From Epiperipatus broadwayi (taxonomy: Eukaryota > Onychophora > Udeonychophora > Euonychophora > Peripatidae): a stretch of DNA of 64,000 nt. Numbering within the stretch: the first letter of the stretch is position 1; every line of letters starts with the position of its first letter. Positions 62,480 to 64,000 of the stretch are shown here, piece after piece. The stretch spans positions 1,056,001 through 1,120,000 of the forward strand of contig JAQFVV010012529.1 in NCBI GenBank assembly GCA_028023455.1, written 5' to 3'. Below the pieces are notes generated by a model, which worked only from the letters and a program-made list of their open reading frames with translations, ran no database searches and had not been told where the DNA came from. Both the position numbers and the translations under genes were made by a program.

Positions 62480-63350
62480 GAATCTTTTATTGTTGATTAA
62501 TGTTCCAAGGAAAGTATCTTTTCCATCAATTTTAAAATCAGTCATTGATTCTGTTATTATAATCTTTGATTTTTCTTTACATTTAATTATATTTTAATCT
62601 TTTCACTTTTTTTTTTTTTTCTTCAAATCTTTTCAATTATGATTATAAATTAGTTTCATCAGTATATCTAAATTATTGATGTTTCTTCTATCAATCTTGA
62701 ATTCATATTTGTCTTAATAAAATTTATTTTCCCTCATACCTATCAGTTTCACCACTATAGTTTCTAGTCCTAGATAGAAATTCATCATAATTGTAATAAG
62801 ATGCTGTGATTATATATTTTGCAGAAGAATGGTGATATAATTTAGATGCTTATTTGAATCAAAAATCTTTTTATAAGCTACAAAGCATTTGTAATCTTTC
62901 TGCTATTCCTTAGTTACTCCAATTATTTGGCAAACATTAACAATGTTATCTTGTTTTTTTTTTAATATTTTTTTAAAATCAATTTATACATTTAACAGTT
63001 TTCTTTCATAGTATGGCTTTAATCTATTCCAAGTGATTTTTAGCATAATTTAAATTGTATATGATATAAAAGATATTATTTAATAGTTTGTACATTTTGT
63101 CAAGATTTCTTTCTTTGATATAAGAATATAAATTAATTTTTTCCAATCTGTAGATCAGTGATGAGTTTTCAAATTAGTTAGCATTACTTATTTAGCACTT
63201 TTTTTTTCTTTTTTTTCAGTTTTTTGCAAAATTTCTGATGCAATATCATTAATTCCATTAACTTTTAGATAATAACCTTATGACTGATCTGATCTCATCT
63301 TTTATTATTGATGTTTCTGCTTGCCTATAAAAAATTGACCAATTATTGTC
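62480..63350 (-). pseudogene. Decayed antisense LINE reverse transcriptase
   Basis: On the minus strand VNGINDIASEILQKTEKK (the G-x-D-x-I-x-x-E-x-L block, ~63220-63270) is followed by CFVAYKKIFDSNKHLNYITI (box A, Y-x-K-A-F-D-S, ~62830-62885), YLGLETIVVKLIGMRENK and FKIDRRNINNLDILMK (~62640-62700). The order is right for a LINE RT. There are many stops and the family is not assigned. Confidence 0.5.
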
Positions 63351-64000
63351 ACTCAAATCTATATTGTAGCAGGATATAAAATATATGAGTTAGGATGCAC
63401 CATGTCAAATTAATTTTTATCCTAAATATTATACATTTTCAGTAAATATTATATAATAAATTAAGTATTATGACCTTTCTCATTCAGCCTATGGTGAGAA
63501 AAAGCTCTTAATGTCTTATTGTTATATATTAAACAATATTTAATTTGTGTATAATAATAGTGGTACATTAATTATATAATTGCAAATAGATTAGTTAGGT
63601 TATGCATTATAAATGAAGTCTATACATAAATTTATATGTACCCATATTTAAAAAATTAAATATCCATGGCAATATATATTACAAATAAAATTTAAATTAT
63701 AGAAAATTTAAAATACTTATTCAGATGATATCTTTTTATTTTAGCCCTCTCAGAATTTTTAAATATTTTTTAGTAAATTTCTCTAGAGTGATTGCAAAGC
63801 TGTATTTCACTGGATTGAACATAATTGTTTTGCTTTTTGTATTATTATTATTTCATTTTAATAAATATTTAGTAATGTTTTGCATTATAATTTATCTTGG
63901 AATAATTATCTGTAAATTGTAACTTATCCATGATGAATTCTCTGCATGAGAATTTTTTTTACTGGTAGGTGCTAGTGAATGAGTGAATAGTGTACTGATA
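63351..64000. other. AT-rich sequence, nothing identified
   Basis: No motif, repeat or coding homology. The frame at 63725-63922 is Phe/Leu/Ile-rich and looks compositional. Confidence 0.5.

Overview
This is an AT-rich animal (metazoan) nuclear window, almost certainly from an invertebrate with a repeat-laden genome. The evidence is a split gene with GT-AG introns of 10 kb and 42 kb, non-LTR retrotransposons of several families, a Penelope-like element, hAT DNA transposons, and no bacterial features. I cannot name the species from the sequence.

The only host gene I can support is the 3' part of glycine N-methyltransferase (GNMT) on the + strand. It has three coding exons at 8578-8831, 18893-19056 and 61086-61260, the last ending in the stop codon. 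The splice phases fit (2+0, 0+2, 2+1), and the joined exons give 196 residues of the methyltransferase C-terminal two thirds. The first ~100 residues lie on exons upstream of base 1 or on exons I could not find.

Layout. 1-4100: antisense LINE of family A, running off the left edge. 4317-4893: a perfect (ATT)192 microsatellite. 4940-5840: RTE-like LINE remnant. 5840-8577: AT-rich intron with small SINE and hairpin elements. Intron 1 (8832-18892): a long-armed foldback element, a tRNA-derived SINE, decayed LINEs, and a dispersed ~170-bp repeat (family C). Intron 2 (19057-61085) holds, in order, a three-copy direct/inverted repeat, LINE remnants on both strands, a hAT MITE, a Penelope-like element on the minus strand, and a family B LINE split by a foldback element. 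After these come one arm of a 0.8-kb duplicated repeat and a 1.36-kb DNA transposon with 8-bp target duplication. A 1.6-kb hAT with an internal LINE tail follows, then the second copy of the 0.8-kb repeat split by a 5.8-kb family A LINE, a family D inverted repeat, and a third family A LINE split by another foldback element. 61261-64000: 3' flank with poly(A) signals and another decayed LINE.

Apart from GNMT, every recognisable protein-coding stretch is a broken transposon gene. The most interesting material is structural. A foldback family has mosaic direct/inverted units and long (12-17 bp) target duplications and sits inside LINEs at two places. A TIR element begins GG and ends CC. The nested insertions allow relative dating. 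All three large family A LINE copies lie antisense to GNMT.
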